A stretch of DNA of 64,000 nt from Caulobacter segnis (GCF_019931575.1 NZ_CP082923.1:2294001-2358000), one strand, 5' to 3'; counted from the first letter of the stretch, positions 1 through 8,576 are shown. Numbers and translations are program-made. The notes: generated from the letters alone by a model not told the origin.

Positions 1-771
1 CCGTTCTCGATCGGGGTGCGGATCGAGCATCCGCAGTCGTGGATGGATAAGGCCCGGTTCGGGGCCTGCGCCGGCCACCCCGATCTGGGCGCGGCCGACT
101 ACAGCCTGTCGCACCACTGCAAGAACGGCCGCACGGTCTACAGCTTCTGCATGTGTCCGGGCGGCACGGTGGTTGCAGCGACGTCGGAGCCCGGACGGGT
201 CGTGACCAACGGCATGAGCCAGTATTCCCGCAACGAGCGGAACGCCAATTCCGGCTTCGTCGTCGGCATCGATCCCGAGCGTGACTATCCGGGTCATCCG
301 CTGGCGGGCGTCGAGTTCCAGCGCAAGTGGGAGAGCCTGGCCTATGTCGCCGGCGGCTCCAGCTACAAGGCGCCGGGCCAGAAGGTCGGCGACTTCATGG
401 TCGGCCAGCCGTCGACGGAATTCGGCGAGGTCCTGCCGTCCTACAAGCCGGGCGTGACCCCGACGGACCTGTCGGCCTGCCTGCCGGACTTCGTGATCGA
501 GGCGATGCGCGAGGCCTTGCCGGTGTTCGGTCGCCAGATCGCCGGCTACGACCATCCGGACGTCATCCTGACTGGCGTCGAGACCCGGACGTCCTCGCCG
601 ATCCGGATCACGCGGGGCAAGGACTTCCAGAGCCTGAACACCGCCGGCCTGTTCCCGGCCGGCGAGGGCGCGGGCTATGCTGGCGGCATCCTCTCGGCGG
701 CGGTGGACGGCATCAAGGTCGCCGAGGCGGTGGGGCGCGCCTACATGGCCGAGGGGCTGATCCCGGCCTAG
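1..771 (+). CDS. FAD-dependent oxidoreductase, C-terminal part (cut by window edge)
   Basis: The reading frame is open from the first base, so the true start lies outside the window and at least 256 residues of the C-terminal part are visible. The end has a conserved GLFPAGEGAGYAGGILSAAVDG stretch, shown here only by its key residues G-E-G-A-G-Y-A-G-G, which resembles the FAD-binding closing segment of the uncharacterised NAD(P)/FAD-dependent dehydrogenases often annotated as 'FAD-dependent protein'. The Rossmann N-terminus is missing, so substrate cannot be judged. The next gene is convergent, and the 18-base gap shows no clear terminator. The family call rests on the C-terminal motif only. 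Confidence 0.75.
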   Translation, partial: PFSIGVRIEHPQSWMDKARFGACAGHPDLGAADYSLSHHCKNGRTVYSFCMCPGGTVVAATSEPGRVVTNGMSQYSRNERNANSGFVVGIDPERDYPGHPLAGVEFQRKWESLAYVAGGSSYKAPGQKVGDFMVGQPSTEFGEVLPSYKPGVTPTDLSACLPDFVIEAMREALPVFGRQIAGYDHPDVILTGVETRTSSPIRITRGKDFQSLNTAGLFPAGEGAGYAGGILSAAVDGIKVAEAVGRAYMAEGLIPA

Positions 772-789
772 AGGGCGCGCCCGCGGGCC

Positions 790-1863
790 TTATTCGGCCA
801 ACTCGCTGACCTGCTCAAGCGTCGGATAGTCGGTATAGCCCTTGGCGTCGGAGCCGTAGAACGTCGCGAAGTCGGGCGCGTTCAGCGGCGCGCGCTTTTG
901 TAGGCGTTCCACGAGGTCCGGATTGGCGATGTAGGCCTTGCCGAACATCACCGCGTCGGCCTTGCCGGTTGCGATCGCAGCGTTGGCGCTGTCGAGGTCG
1001 AACTTCTCGTTGGCGAAGTAGAGCCCGCCGAACGCGGCCTTCAGCGCCGGACCCAGGCTGTCGGCGGCCTCGTATTCACGGGCCGAGACGAAGGCGATCT
1101 TACGCTCGCCCAGGGCCTTGGCGACGTAGCCGAAGGTGGCGGCCAGGTTGCTGTCGCCCATCGAGTGGCTGTCGGCGCGCGGGGCCAGGTGGACGCCGAC
1201 GCGACCGGCGCCCCACACGGAGACAACCGCGTCGACGACTTCCAGCAGCAGGCGGGCGCGGTTCTCGATCGAGCCGCCATACTGGTCGGTGCGAGTGTTG
1301 GAGCCGTCCTGCAGGAACTGGTCGAGCAGGTAGCCGTTGGCGCCGTGGATCTGCACGCCGTCGAAACCGGCGGCCTTGGCGTTCTGGGCGCCCTTGCGGA
1401 AGGCCTCGACGACGCCGGCGACTTCCTCGGTCGAGAGGGCGCGCGGCGTGGGGTAGGGGCGTTCGGGGCGCAGCAGGCTGACATGGCCCTTGGCGGCGAT
1501 GGCGCTGGGGGCGACGGGCAGCTCGCCGTTCAGGTGCGACGGGTCGGAGATCCGGCCCACGTGCCAGATCTGCATAAAGATGCGGCCGCCCTTGTCATGC
1601 ACGGCCTTGGTGACCTGCTTCCAGCCTTCCGTCTGGTCCTGCGACCAGATGCCAGGCACGCCGGCGTAGCCTACGCCCTGCGGCGTCACCGGCACGCCTT
1701 CGGTGATCAGCAGGCCCGCCGAGGCGCGCTGGCCGTAGTACTCGGCCATCAGGGCGTTGGGGATCTGGGTCGGGCCGGCGCGCAGCCGGGTCAGCGGCGC
1801 CATGACGACGCGGTTGGGCAGGGTAAGCTCGCCGACGCGCAGCGGGTCGAACAGGTTGGGCAT
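790..1863 (-). CDS. nemA: Old yellow enzyme family alkene reductase (NemA-like)
   Basis: A protein of 357 residues, the usual length for FMN-dependent old yellow enzymes that reduce activated C=C bonds, nitroesters or N-ethylmaleimide with NAD(P)H. The N-terminus reads MPNLFDPLRVGELTLPNRVV, typical of the family. The substrate-binding His-Asn pair is present in HGANGYLLDQF, followed by the YGGSIENR loop. The ATG at 1863 is preceded by GAGGGA at good spacing; a much longer upstream extension in the same frame is low-complexity and not believable. It is transcribed away from the nitrate operon and shares a 461-base divergent spacer with it. Family assignment is firm; the physiological substrate is unknown. 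Confidence 0.9.
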   Translation of the reverse strand: MPNLFDPLRVGELTLPNRVVMAPLTRLRAGPTQIPNALMAEYYGQRASAGLLITEGVPVTPQGVGYAGVPGIWSQDQTEGWKQVTKAVHDKGGRIFMQIWHVGRISDPSHLNGELPVAPSAIAAKGHVSLLRPERPYPTPRALSTEEVAGVVEAFRKGAQNAKAAGFDGVQIHGANGYLLDQFLQDGSNTRTDQYGGSIENRARLLLEVVDAVVSVWGAGRVGVHLAPRADSHSMGDSNLAATFGYVAKALGERKIAFVSAREYEAADSLGPALKAAFGGLYFANEKFDLDSANAAIATGKADAVMFGKAYIANPDLVERLQKRAPLNAPDFATFYGSDAKGYTDYPTLEQVSELAE

Positions 1864-2177
1864 AGAAGACTGTCCCTCAGGAAAGGGGCGCCGACCCTCC
1901 GTCGGCGTCTGCGCAGCTATCTGGGGGTGTCGCGCCCTATCGCAACCGCAACAGGATCTATTTCGTCTGAAAGGGAGGCGGTGAAAATCTGAAAATCTAA
2001 AGGCCCTGAATCGCGGATGGGCCGGGTTCTGACGGTTGAAACGCGGAATTAGCGTGCAGAGCGCTGCCGGGAGCTGCTTTGCTGCTGTGCAAAACGACAC
2101 TGTTTGCGGGTCGTAGCCGCTGAGAACGCGGTTTTGCGATTGCCGGTTCGAGGTATCGGCCGCCTCCTGTTCACGAC

Positions 2178-2201
2178 ACGGGGGACAACGACGTTTCCCG
2201 T
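2178..2201 (+). promoter_or_regulatory. ANTAR-type RNA hairpin P1 (hexaloop AACGAC)
   Basis: A nine-base-pair stem, ACGGGGGAC against GTTTCCCGT with two G-U pairs, closes a six-base loop AACGAC at 2187-2192. A at loop position 1 and G at loop position 4 are the signature of RNA hairpins bound by ANTAR-domain antiterminators. Hairpin P2, 44 bases further on, has the same loop, giving the two-hairpin arrangement these proteins recognise. Confidence 0.75.
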
Positions 2202-2245
2202 TGGCCTGCAAGGGCCGCCGTCGGCGCCGTAGCCGTCTGGCAAGC

Positions 2246-2263
2246 TTGGACAACGACGTCCGG
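2246..2263 (+). promoter_or_regulatory. ANTAR-type RNA hairpin P2, the antiterminator (hexaloop AACGAC)
   Basis: The stem TTGGAC/GTCCGG (four Watson-Crick and two G-U pairs) closes loop AACGAC at 2252-2257, with A1 and G4 as in P1. Bases 2255-2263 are also the first nine bases of the terminator left arm, so P2 and the terminator cannot form together. Stabilisation of P2 by NasT should therefore let transcription continue into the porin and nitrate transporter genes. Confidence 0.75.
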
Positions 2264-2305
2264 AGAGACCACTGCGCGTGGTCTCGCCGGGCGTCTTTTT
2301 GTTTT
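2255..2305 (+). terminator. Intrinsic terminator in the nitrate operon leader (attenuator)
   Basis: An 18-pair stem has left arm 2255-2272, loop TGCGC at 2273-2277 and right arm 2278-2295, with one G-U pair and one A/G mismatch. It is followed by TTTTTGTTTT at 2296-2305. It lies 20 bases before the porin ATG, so it would stop transcription before the first gene. Overlap with hairpin P2 makes it a conditional terminator. Confidence 0.85.
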
Positions 2306-2324
2306 GGCCTTAGGGGATGAAGGC

Positions 2325-3725
2325 ATGAAATCCGTTCGACTTTTGCTGCACTGCGGTGCGGCCGCGATGGCGCTCGCCTGTAGCACGGCGGCCTGGGCCC
2401 AGGCGGCTCCCGACCCGGCGCCCAAGCCGGCCGAGGAACCGGCGGCCGAACCCGCCGCCGAGGCCGCGCCCGAGCCGGCGGCCGAACCACCGCCGCCACC
2501 CGCGCCGCCGCCGACGATCAGCGACCAGATCGGGGCCGGCAAGCTGATCCTGGAGGTCCGGGCTCGCTACGAGACCGTCGACCAGACCCGCACCGCCACC
2601 CTGCTGGACAAGGCCGACGCCTTTACCGTCCGCACCCGCCTGGGCTGGGAGACCGCCGAGTTCAAGGGCTTCAAGGGTCTCGTCGAGTTCGAGGATGTCC
2701 GCCAGATCGGCAACGAGCATTACGCCGTCAACGTGCCGGGCGCGGCGACCGCGCCGTTGAACGGCGCCGACAAGGCCCGCTATCCGATCGTCAACGATCC
2801 GGACGTCACCGAGCTGAACCGCGCCCAGCTGACCTGGACGCCCAGCGCGGTGCTGCAAGTCACCGCCGGCCGCCAGCGCATCCTGCTGGACGACCAGCGC
2901 TTCGTCGGCAATGTCGGCTGGCGCCAGGACGAACAGACCTTCGACGCCGTCCGCGCCGACGTGGCCCTGGGCCGCTTCAAGGCGACCTACGCTTATGTCA
3001 CCCACATCAACCGCATCCTGGGCGAGCTGCGTGACTGGGACAGCGACAGCCACCTGTTCAACGCCACCTGGTCGCCGGCCGAGGCGCTGAGGCTGCAAGG
3101 CTTCGTCTACGCCCTCGACTTCGGCAACTCGGCGGTCAACTCGTCGATCACCAAGGGCGTCAAGGCGTCGGGCAAGACGTGGCTGGGCCTCTACCAGCTG
3201 TCCTACAACGCCACCTTCGCTCGCCAGTCGGACTATCGCCACAACACGGCGAACTTCGACCTCGACTATTTCAGCGCCGACCTGGCCGGGACCTTCGACA
3301 TCTACACGGCCAAGATCGCCTACGAGAGCCTCGAAGGCGACGGGACACGCGGCTTCACCACGCCCCTGGCCACGGTCCACGCCTTCAACGGCTGGTCCGA
3401 CGCTTTCGTCTCGCCGGGCGGCAACAAGAGCTTCGTCGATGGGATCGAGGACCTCAACTTCGGCCTGAACATCAAGCCGCGCTTCCGGGCGACGTACTTC
3501 TTCAACACCGACATCGTGGCCCGCTACCACGACTTCGACGATCAGCGGACCGGCGCGAACCTGGGCCACGAGTGGGACCTGCAGTTCACCGCCGCCATCA
3601 CCGCCAAGCTCTCGGTCCAGCTCAAATACGCCGACTTCCAGCGCGTGAAAACCGTCCCGGTCGGCACGGCCGCGCCGCCGGCCTCGCGGACCAAGACCTG
3701 GCTCACCCTCGAATACAAGTTCTAG
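2325..3725 (+). CDS. Outer-membrane porin, first gene of the nitrate uptake operon
   Basis: A protein of 466 residues. A signal peptide (about residues 1-25, cut near AWA-Q) is followed by a Pro/Ala/Glu-rich stretch of about 36 residues. A long beta-barrel with alternating hydrophobic residues follows and ends in YKF, the C-terminal aromatic typical of outer-membrane proteins. The barrel resembles alginate-export/porin families. The ATG at 2325 is chosen because AGGGG precedes it at 8 bases; an upstream in-frame TTG at 2304 lies in the terminator T-run. The nitrate-binding protein starts 12 bases after the stop, so this is probably the outer-membrane channel for nitrate or nitrite. That substrate is inferred from position only. 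Confidence 0.75.
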   Translation: MKSVRLLLHCGAAAMALACSTAAWAQAAPDPAPKPAEEPAAEPAAEAAPEPAAEPPPPPAPPPTISDQIGAGKLILEVRARYETVDQTRTATLLDKADAFTVRTRLGWETAEFKGFKGLVEFEDVRQIGNEHYAVNVPGAATAPLNGADKARYPIVNDPDVTELNRAQLTWTPSAVLQVTAGRQRILLDDQRFVGNVGWRQDEQTFDAVRADVALGRFKATYAYVTHINRILGELRDWDSDSHLFNATWSPAEALRLQGFVYALDFGNSAVNSSITKGVKASGKTWLGLYQLSYNATFARQSDYRHNTANFDLDYFSADLAGTFDIYTAKIAYESLEGDGTRGFTTPLATVHAFNGWSDAFVSPGGNKSFVDGIEDLNFGLNIKPRFRATYFFNTDIVARYHDFDDQRTGANLGHEWDLQFTAAITAKLSVQLKYADFQRVKTVPVGTAAPPASRTKTWLTLEYKF

Positions 3726-3737
3726 CCCTCAGGAAGC

Positions 3738-5030
3738 ATGACCATGAGCAAGACCGACACCAAGACGTCCGGCCTGACGCGTCGCCACGCCCTGATGGGC
3801 GCGGCCGCCACGGTCGCCGCCGCCAAGGCCGCCTTCCCGGCGGGGGCCCACGCCGCCGGCGCCGGACCCGAGACCGCCAAGGCCCGCCTGGGCTTCATCG
3901 CCCTGACCGACAGCTCTCCGGTGATCATCGCCAAGGAGCGCGGTCTGTTCGCCAAATACGGCCTGCCCGACCTCGAGGTGGTCAAGCAGGCCTCGTGGGC
4001 CGCCACCCGCGACAACCTGGTGCTGGGCTCCGAGCGAGGCGGCATCGACGGGGCGCACATCCTGTCGCCCATGCCCTATCTGATGACGACCGGCGCCATC
4101 ACCAACGGCGTCCCGACGCCGATGTACATCCTGGCCCGCCTGAACACGAACGGGCAGGGGATCTCGGTCGGCAACGACCTGAAGAGCGTCAAGGTCGGGC
4201 TGAACAGCGCCGGCGCCAAGGCCAAGTTCCAGCAGCTCAAGGCGTCCGGAAACATCGCCAAGATCGCCATGACCTTTCGGGGCGGCACCCATGACCTGTG
4301 GGTCCGCTACTGGCTGGCGGCGGGCGGCATCAATCCGGACGTCGACGTCGCGACCATCGTGATCCCGCCGCCGCAGATGGTGGCCAACATGAAGGCCGGC
4401 ACTCAGGACGCCTTCTGCGTGGGCGAGCCGTGGAACGGTCAGTTGGTCAACCAGCATGTCGGTTATACCGCCTGCCTGACCTCCGAACTGTGGATGAACC
4501 ACCCGGAGAAGGCGCTGGGCATGCGCGCGGCCTGGGTCGACAAGTATCCCCGCGCCGCCCAGGCGATCACCGCCGCCGTGCAGGAGGCGCAGCTGTGGTG
4601 CGACAAGGCCTCGAACCTGCCGGCCATGTGCTCGATCGTCTCGGGCCGCCAGTACGTCAACGTGCCGATCGGCGACATCCTGCCCCGCCTGCAGGGCACG
4701 GTGGACTATGGCGACGGCCGGACCCTGAAGAACTCGCCGCACCGGATGAAGTTCTGGGCCGACAACGCCAGCTTCCCGTTCAAGTCCCACGACCTGTGGT
4801 TCCTGACCGAGGACATCCGCTGGGGCGTGCTGCCGCAGAAGACCAACACCAAGGCCCTGGTCGACAAGGTCAATCGCTCGGACATCTGGCGCGCGGCGGC
4901 CAAGACCATCGGCCAGGCCGGTCCGGCCGGCGACAGCCGCGGCGTCGAGCGGTTCTTCGACGGCAAGGTGTTCGACCCGGCCAATCCGGGCGCCTACCTG
5001 GCCAGCCAGCCGATCAAGAAGCTGGTCTGA
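3738..5030 (+). CDS. nrtA: Periplasmic nitrate-binding protein of an ABC transporter (NrtA/CmpA family)
   Basis: A protein of 430 residues. The N-terminus carries a twin-arginine signal (TRRHALMG followed by an Ala-rich hydrophobic segment), so it is probably exported folded by Tat. The mature part has the NrtA-like signature LGFIALTDSSPVIIAKE near residue 53 and an IPPPQMV stretch followed by CVGEPWN. It delivers nitrate, or possibly nitrite or cyanate, to the permease encoded next. Two ATGs compete (3738 and 3744); AGGAAG at 3730 is better spaced for the second. NasS, 4.4 kb downstream, is clearly homologous but has no signal peptide. Confidence 0.9.
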   Translation: MTMSKTDTKTSGLTRRHALMGAAATVAAAKAAFPAGAHAAGAGPETAKARLGFIALTDSSPVIIAKERGLFAKYGLPDLEVVKQASWAATRDNLVLGSERGGIDGAHILSPMPYLMTTGAITNGVPTPMYILARLNTNGQGISVGNDLKSVKVGLNSAGAKAKFQQLKASGNIAKIAMTFRGGTHDLWVRYWLAAGGINPDVDVATIVIPPPQMVANMKAGTQDAFCVGEPWNGQLVNQHVGYTACLTSELWMNHPEKALGMRAAWVDKYPRAAQAITAAVQEAQLWCDKASNLPAMCSIVSGRQYVNVPIGDILPRLQGTVDYGDGRTLKNSPHRMKFWADNASFPFKSHDLWFLTEDIRWGVLPQKTNTKALVDKVNRSDIWRAAAKTIGQAGPAGDSRGVERFFDGKVFDPANPGAYLASQPIKKLV

Positions 5031-5044
5031 GGAGAGGGCGCGCC

Positions 5045-5938
5045 ATGACCTATCCCAAGCCCTCGTTCACCCCCGCGGCCCCGGCGCCCGCGCCGGCGGT
5101 CGCCGTCGCGACCATCGCGCCGGCCAGGCCGTCGCCGCTGCCGGAGCTGGGCCGCCGGGCCAAGGCCGTCGCCGGCGTCGCGATCCCGCCGGTCCTGACC
5201 CTGCTGGTCGTTCTGGGTCTCTGGCAGGCGATCGTTGGCGACTCCTATGCCGGCCTGCCGTCGCCCAAGCAGGTGTGGCTGGAGTCCAAGGATCTGATCC
5301 TGCATCCGTTCTACGATAACGGCGGCGTCGACAAGGGCCTATTCTGGCACGTGTTCACCAGCCTGAAACGCGTCGGGGTGGGCTTCTCGATCTCGGCGGT
5401 CTGCGGGATCCTGCTGGGCGTCTTCGTCGGCTCCAACCGCTGGGCGCATCGGGGGCTCGACTCGATCTTCCAGGTCCTGCGCACCGTGCCGCCGCTGGCC
5501 TGGCTGCCGATCTCGCTGGCCGCCTTCCACCAGGCCCAGCCCTCGGCCCTGTTCGTGATCTTCATCACCGCGATCTGGCCGATCATCATCAACACCGCCG
5601 TCGGCGTGCGGAACATCCCCAGCGACTATGTCAACGTCGCCAAGGTGCTGCGCCTGTCGCCGGTGGAGTACTTCTTCAAGATCCTGCTGCCGGCCACCAC
5701 GCCCTACATCTTCACGGGCCTGCGGATCGGCATCGGCATGAGCTGGCTGGCCATCGTCGCCTCGGAAATGCTGCTGGGCGGCGTCGGCATCGGCTTCTTC
5801 ATCTGGGACCAGTACAACGCCTCGCGCATCGCCGACATCATCGTGGCCCTGGCCTGGGTCGGCGTGACGGGCTTCTTCCTCGACCGCCTGGTGGCCCTGG
5901 TCGGCCACTTCGTCTCGCGCGGCAGCGCCGCCAGCTAG
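5045..5938 (+). CDS. nrtB: Nitrate ABC transporter, permease subunit
   Basis: A protein of 297 residues. After a Pro/Ala-rich cytoplasmic N-terminus of about 40 residues there are about six hydrophobic segments. A BPD-type permease loop lies around residues 195-240 (KILLPATTPYIFTGLRIG), the contact site for the ATPase. ATG 5045 is preceded by GGAGAGG. An in-frame upstream extension overlaps nrtA and is rejected. It lies 14 bases after nrtA and 6 bases before the ATPase gene, so the three form one importer. Confidence 0.92.
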   Translation: MTYPKPSFTPAAPAPAPAVAVATIAPARPSPLPELGRRAKAVAGVAIPPVLTLLVVLGLWQAIVGDSYAGLPSPKQVWLESKDLILHPFYDNGGVDKGLFWHVFTSLKRVGVGFSISAVCGILLGVFVGSNRWAHRGLDSIFQVLRTVPPLAWLPISLAAFHQAQPSALFVIFITAIWPIIINTAVGVRNIPSDYVNVAKVLRLSPVEYFFKILLPATTPYIFTGLRIGIGMSWLAIVASEMLLGGVGIGFFIWDQYNASRIADIIVALAWVGVTGFFLDRLVALVGHFVSRGSAAS

Positions 5939-5944
5939 GGAGCC

Positions 5945-6736
5945 ATGCACATGGCCAAGGCCTATCTTTCCATCGAGAACGTCGGCGTCACCTTCACCAA
6001 GGGCGCGGCTCGCACCGAGGTGCTCACGGGCGTCGACCTGAAGGTCGAGAAGGGCGAGTTCGTCTCGATCATCGGCCACTCCGGCTGCGGCAAGTCCACC
6101 CTGCTGAACGTGGTGGCGGGTCTCACCCCGGTCACGACCGGGGCGGTGATCCTGGATCGGCAGGAGGTCAACGCGCCCGGTCCCGACCGCGCCGTGGTCT
6201 TCCAGAACCACTCGCTGCTGCCGTGGCTGTCGGTGCGCGAGAACGTCTCGCTGGCGGTCGACAAGGTGTTCGGCGGAGCCAAGTCCGCCGCCGAGCGCCG
6301 CGACTGGACGCTGCACAATCTGGAGCTGGTCAAGATGACCCACGCCCTGGACAAGCGTCCGTCCGAGATCTCCGGCGGCATGAAGCAGCGGGTCGGCATC
6401 GCCCGAGCCCTGTCCATGGAGCCCAAGGTGCTGCTACTGGACGAGCCGTTCGGGGCCCTGGACGCCCTGACCCGCGCCCACCTGCAGGACAGCGTCATGG
6501 AGATCCACGCGGCGCTGAACAACACGGTGCTGATGATCACCCACGACGTGGACGAGGCGACCCTGCTGTCGGACCGCATCGTGATGATGACCAACGGCCC
6601 GCGCGCCTGCGTCGGCCAGGTGCTGGACGTTGACCTGCCGCGCCCGCGCGATCGCTTGGCCGTGGCCGAGCATCCGACCTATGTCCACGCGCGGGCGGCG
6701 GTGATCGAGTTCCTTTACGCCCGCAGAGCCGCCTAG
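5945..6736 (+). CDS. nrtC: Nitrate ABC transporter, ATPase subunit
   Basis: A protein of 263 residues, the short NrtD/SsuB-like form without the extra C-terminal binding-protein domain seen in cyanobacterial NrtC. Walker A is GHSGCGKST (about residues 44-52), the Q-loop is in VFQNHSLLPW, the signature is SGGMKQR and Walker B is VLLLDEPFGALD, followed by the switch His in THDVDEA. ATG 5945 sits only two bases from GGGAG, so ATG 5951 (MAKAYL) may be the true start. It ends the operon; its stop overlaps the convergent oxidoreductase stop by four bases. Confidence 0.92.
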   Translation: MHMAKAYLSIENVGVTFTKGAARTEVLTGVDLKVEKGEFVSIIGHSGCGKSTLLNVVAGLTPVTTGAVILDRQEVNAPGPDRAVVFQNHSLLPWLSVRENVSLAVDKVFGGAKSAAERRDWTLHNLELVKMTHALDKRPSEISGGMKQRVGIARALSMEPKVLLLDEPFGALDALTRAHLQDSVMEIHAALNNTVLMITHDVDEATLLSDRIVMMTNGPRACVGQVLDVDLPRPRDRLAVAEHPTYVHARAAVIEFLYARRAA

Positions 6737-8115
6737 GCGGGCTTCAGCTCCTGCAGCGTCGTCGGGATCAGTTCGGACACCGTCGGATGGATATGCACCG
6801 CCCGCGAGATCACCGTGTAGGGCGCCTTGGCGTACATCAGGTCGATCATGCCGTGGATGGCCTCGTCGCCGTTCAGGCCCAGGATGGCGGCGCCGAGGAT
6901 CTGCTTGGTCTCGGCGTCAACCACCACCTTCATGAAGCCTCGCGTCTCGCCCTTCTCGACGGCGCGGCCGACGCGGGTCATCGGGCGCTGGCCGATCAGC
7001 AGCGGGCGGCCGGTGGCTCGGGCCTCGGCCTCGGTCATGCCCACACGGCCCAGCGGCGGATCGACGAACAGGCCATAGCAGCTGATGCGGTCGCTGACCT
7101 TGCGCGGATCATTGTCCAGCAGGTGGGCGGCGATGATCTCGAAGTCGTTGTAGGCCGTGTGGGTGAAGGCGCCCTTGCCGTTGCAGTCGCCCATCGCCCA
7201 GACGCCGGGGACATTGGTGCGCAACTGGTCGTCGACGACGACATAGCCGCGCTTGTCGATCTCGATCCCGGCCTTGTCGAGGCCCAGGTCGTCGGTGTTG
7301 GGCCTGCGGCCCACGGCCAGCAGCACGTGCGAGCCGACGACCTGCGGCGCGCCGGCCTGGCAGGTGACGTGGACGCAGACGCCCTCGTCGAGGTTCGAGA
7401 AGCTGATGCACTCGGCGTTCAGGCGGAAGGTGACGCCTTCGGCCTCCAGGATCTCGCGGATCGCATCCGAGACCTCGGGGTCCTCTCGGCCGATCAGGCG
7501 CGGGCCCATCTCGACCACCGTCACCTGGCTGCCGAAGCGCCGGAACATCTGGGCGAACTCCAGACCGATATAGCTGCCGCCGACGATGACCAGGTGCTCG
7601 GGCAGCGTATCCAGCTGCATCATGCCGACATTGCTCAGATAGGCGATATCGTCGACGCCCGGCATGTCGGGGACATTGGCGCGGCCGCCGACGTTCAGGA
7701 AGATCTTCGGCGCGGTCAGCAGGTCGTCGCCGACGCGGACGGTGTCGGCGCTTTCGAAGCGGGCGTGGCCCTGGATCACCGTCATGCCGGGCATGCCGCG
7801 CAACCAGGTCTCGACATTGCCGCGGGCGTTGCGGACGACGGTCTGCTGGCGTTCCTTGACGTGCTTCATGTCGACGCCGACCTGGCCGTCCAGCACCACG
7901 CCGTAGTCGGCCGCGCGGCGGGCCAGGTGGGCGGCGTAGGCGCTGGCCACCAGGGTCTTGGTCGGCATGCAGCCGGTGTTGACGCAGGTTCCGCCGAAGT
8001 CCTTCCGCTCGATCAGGGCCACGGTCTGGCCCGCGGCGGTCAGCCGGCCAGCCAGCGAGGGGCCGGCCTGGCCGGCGCCGATGATGATCGCGTCGAAGGA
8101 CCTGGCGGTCGTCAC
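6733..8115 (-). CDS. FAD-containing pyridine nucleotide-disulfide oxidoreductase (mercuric reductase / lipoamide dehydrogenase-like)
   Basis: A protein of 460 residues. The N-terminal FAD-binding motif is IIIGAGQAGPSLAGRL. The redox-active disulfide is GGTCVNTGCMPTK. A second GxGxxG-like NAD site is VIVGGSYIGLEFA, and the C-terminal dimer domain has HPTVSELIPT with the catalytic His. This combination defines the class I disulfide reductases; mercuric reductase lacks lipoamide specificity and no extra HMA domain is seen, so the substrate is open. It starts at GTG 8115, overlapping the stop of the upstream membrane protein. It is convergent with the nitrate operon and not obviously part of it. 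Confidence 0.85.
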   Translation of the reverse strand: MTTARSFDAIIIGAGQAGPSLAGRLTAAGQTVALIERKDFGGTCVNTGCMPTKTLVASAYAAHLARRAADYGVVLDGQVGVDMKHVKERQQTVVRNARGNVETWLRGMPGMTVIQGHARFESADTVRVGDDLLTAPKIFLNVGGRANVPDMPGVDDIAYLSNVGMMQLDTLPEHLVIVGGSYIGLEFAQMFRRFGSQVTVVEMGPRLIGREDPEVSDAIREILEAEGVTFRLNAECISFSNLDEGVCVHVTCQAGAPQVVGSHVLLAVGRRPNTDDLGLDKAGIEIDKRGYVVVDDQLRTNVPGVWAMGDCNGKGAFTHTAYNDFEIIAAHLLDNDPRKVSDRISCYGLFVDPPLGRVGMTEAEARATGRPLLIGQRPMTRVGRAVEKGETRGFMKVVVDAETKQILGAAILGLNGDEAIHGMIDLMYAKAPYTVISRAVHIHPTVSELIPTTLQELKPA

Positions 8116-8576
8116 AGGGCCACCGCGAAGATCGCGAAGGCGCCGATCACGGCGATCGCGTCCTCGATCAGGGCGGCCGGACGATCCTTGCCGAACTTGG
8201 CGGCCAGACGAGCGCGGAACTCGGCGCCGACCAGAGTGCCGATCACCGCGCCGACCGCGCCGAGCGCCGCGCCGCGCACCCAGTGGGTGGCGGGCATCAT
8301 CAGCACCGCGCCGCTGAAGGCGCCGGTCAGCACGCGGGTGATGAACTGATGCGGGACCTTGCGGCTGGGCGTCTTGGGAAGCTGGTCGGCGACCAGTTCG
8401 AGCACGGCCAGAAGGCTGAAGGCGACGATGGGAATCCAGCCGCCCAGCCAGGCCAGCGGGTAGCCCGCCAGCGGGACCCAGCCCAGGCGCGCCCCCCAGG
8501 CGGCCGCGGCGACGGGGCTCATGGCGCGCAGGCCCGCGACGGCGCCGATCAGCAGGGCCAGCAGGTAGAGAGTCAT
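8112..8576 (-). CDS. DUF4126 family membrane protein
   Basis: A protein of 154 residues with four hydrophobic segments: a start like MTLYLLALLIGAVAGLR, a WIPIVAFSLLAVLELV helix, an alanine/glycine-rich central pair and a final AIAVIGAFAIFAVAL helix. This matches small inner-membrane proteins of the DUF4126 family, whose function is not known. The ATG at 8576 has a GGAG upstream. Its last four bases overlap the GTG of the flavoprotein, so the two are co-transcribed; a role in supporting that reductase is only a guess. Confidence 0.75.
   Translation of the reverse strand: MTLYLLALLIGAVAGLRAMSPVAAAAWGARLGWVPLAGYPLAWLGGWIPIVAFSLLAVLELVADQLPKTPSRKVPHQFITRVLTGAFSGAVLMMPATHWVRGAALGAVGAVIGTLVGAEFRARLAAKFGKDRPAALIEDAIAVIGAFAIFAVAL

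Larger units (their letters stand above)
1864..2324 (+). promoter_or_regulatory. Long leader of the nitrate uptake operon with NasT-type antitermination elements
   Basis: A 461-base spacer between the divergent nemA-like gene and the porin gene. No credible ORF lies in it. The first 300 bases presumably hold the divergent promoters, but I could not recognise a convincing sigma-54 or sigma-70 element. The last 150 bases hold two hairpins with identical AACGAC loops (2178-2201 and 2246-2263), then an intrinsic terminator (2255-2305) whose left arm overlaps the second hairpin. The cognate regulator pair nasT-nasS is encoded about 6.6 kb downstream. The structures are read directly from sequence; the regulatory role is inferred from known ANTAR systems. 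Confidence 0.8.

Noticed and set aside
2310..3569. Minus-strand frame opposite the porin
   Set aside because: The plus-strand product has a signal peptide, barrel strands and terminal Phe; the antisense product is low-complexity.
6787..8349. Plus-strand open frame of 520 codons opposite the FAD oxidoreductase
   Set aside because: Composition is typical of an antisense shadow, and the minus-strand flavoprotein has FAD, disulfide and dimer motifs.
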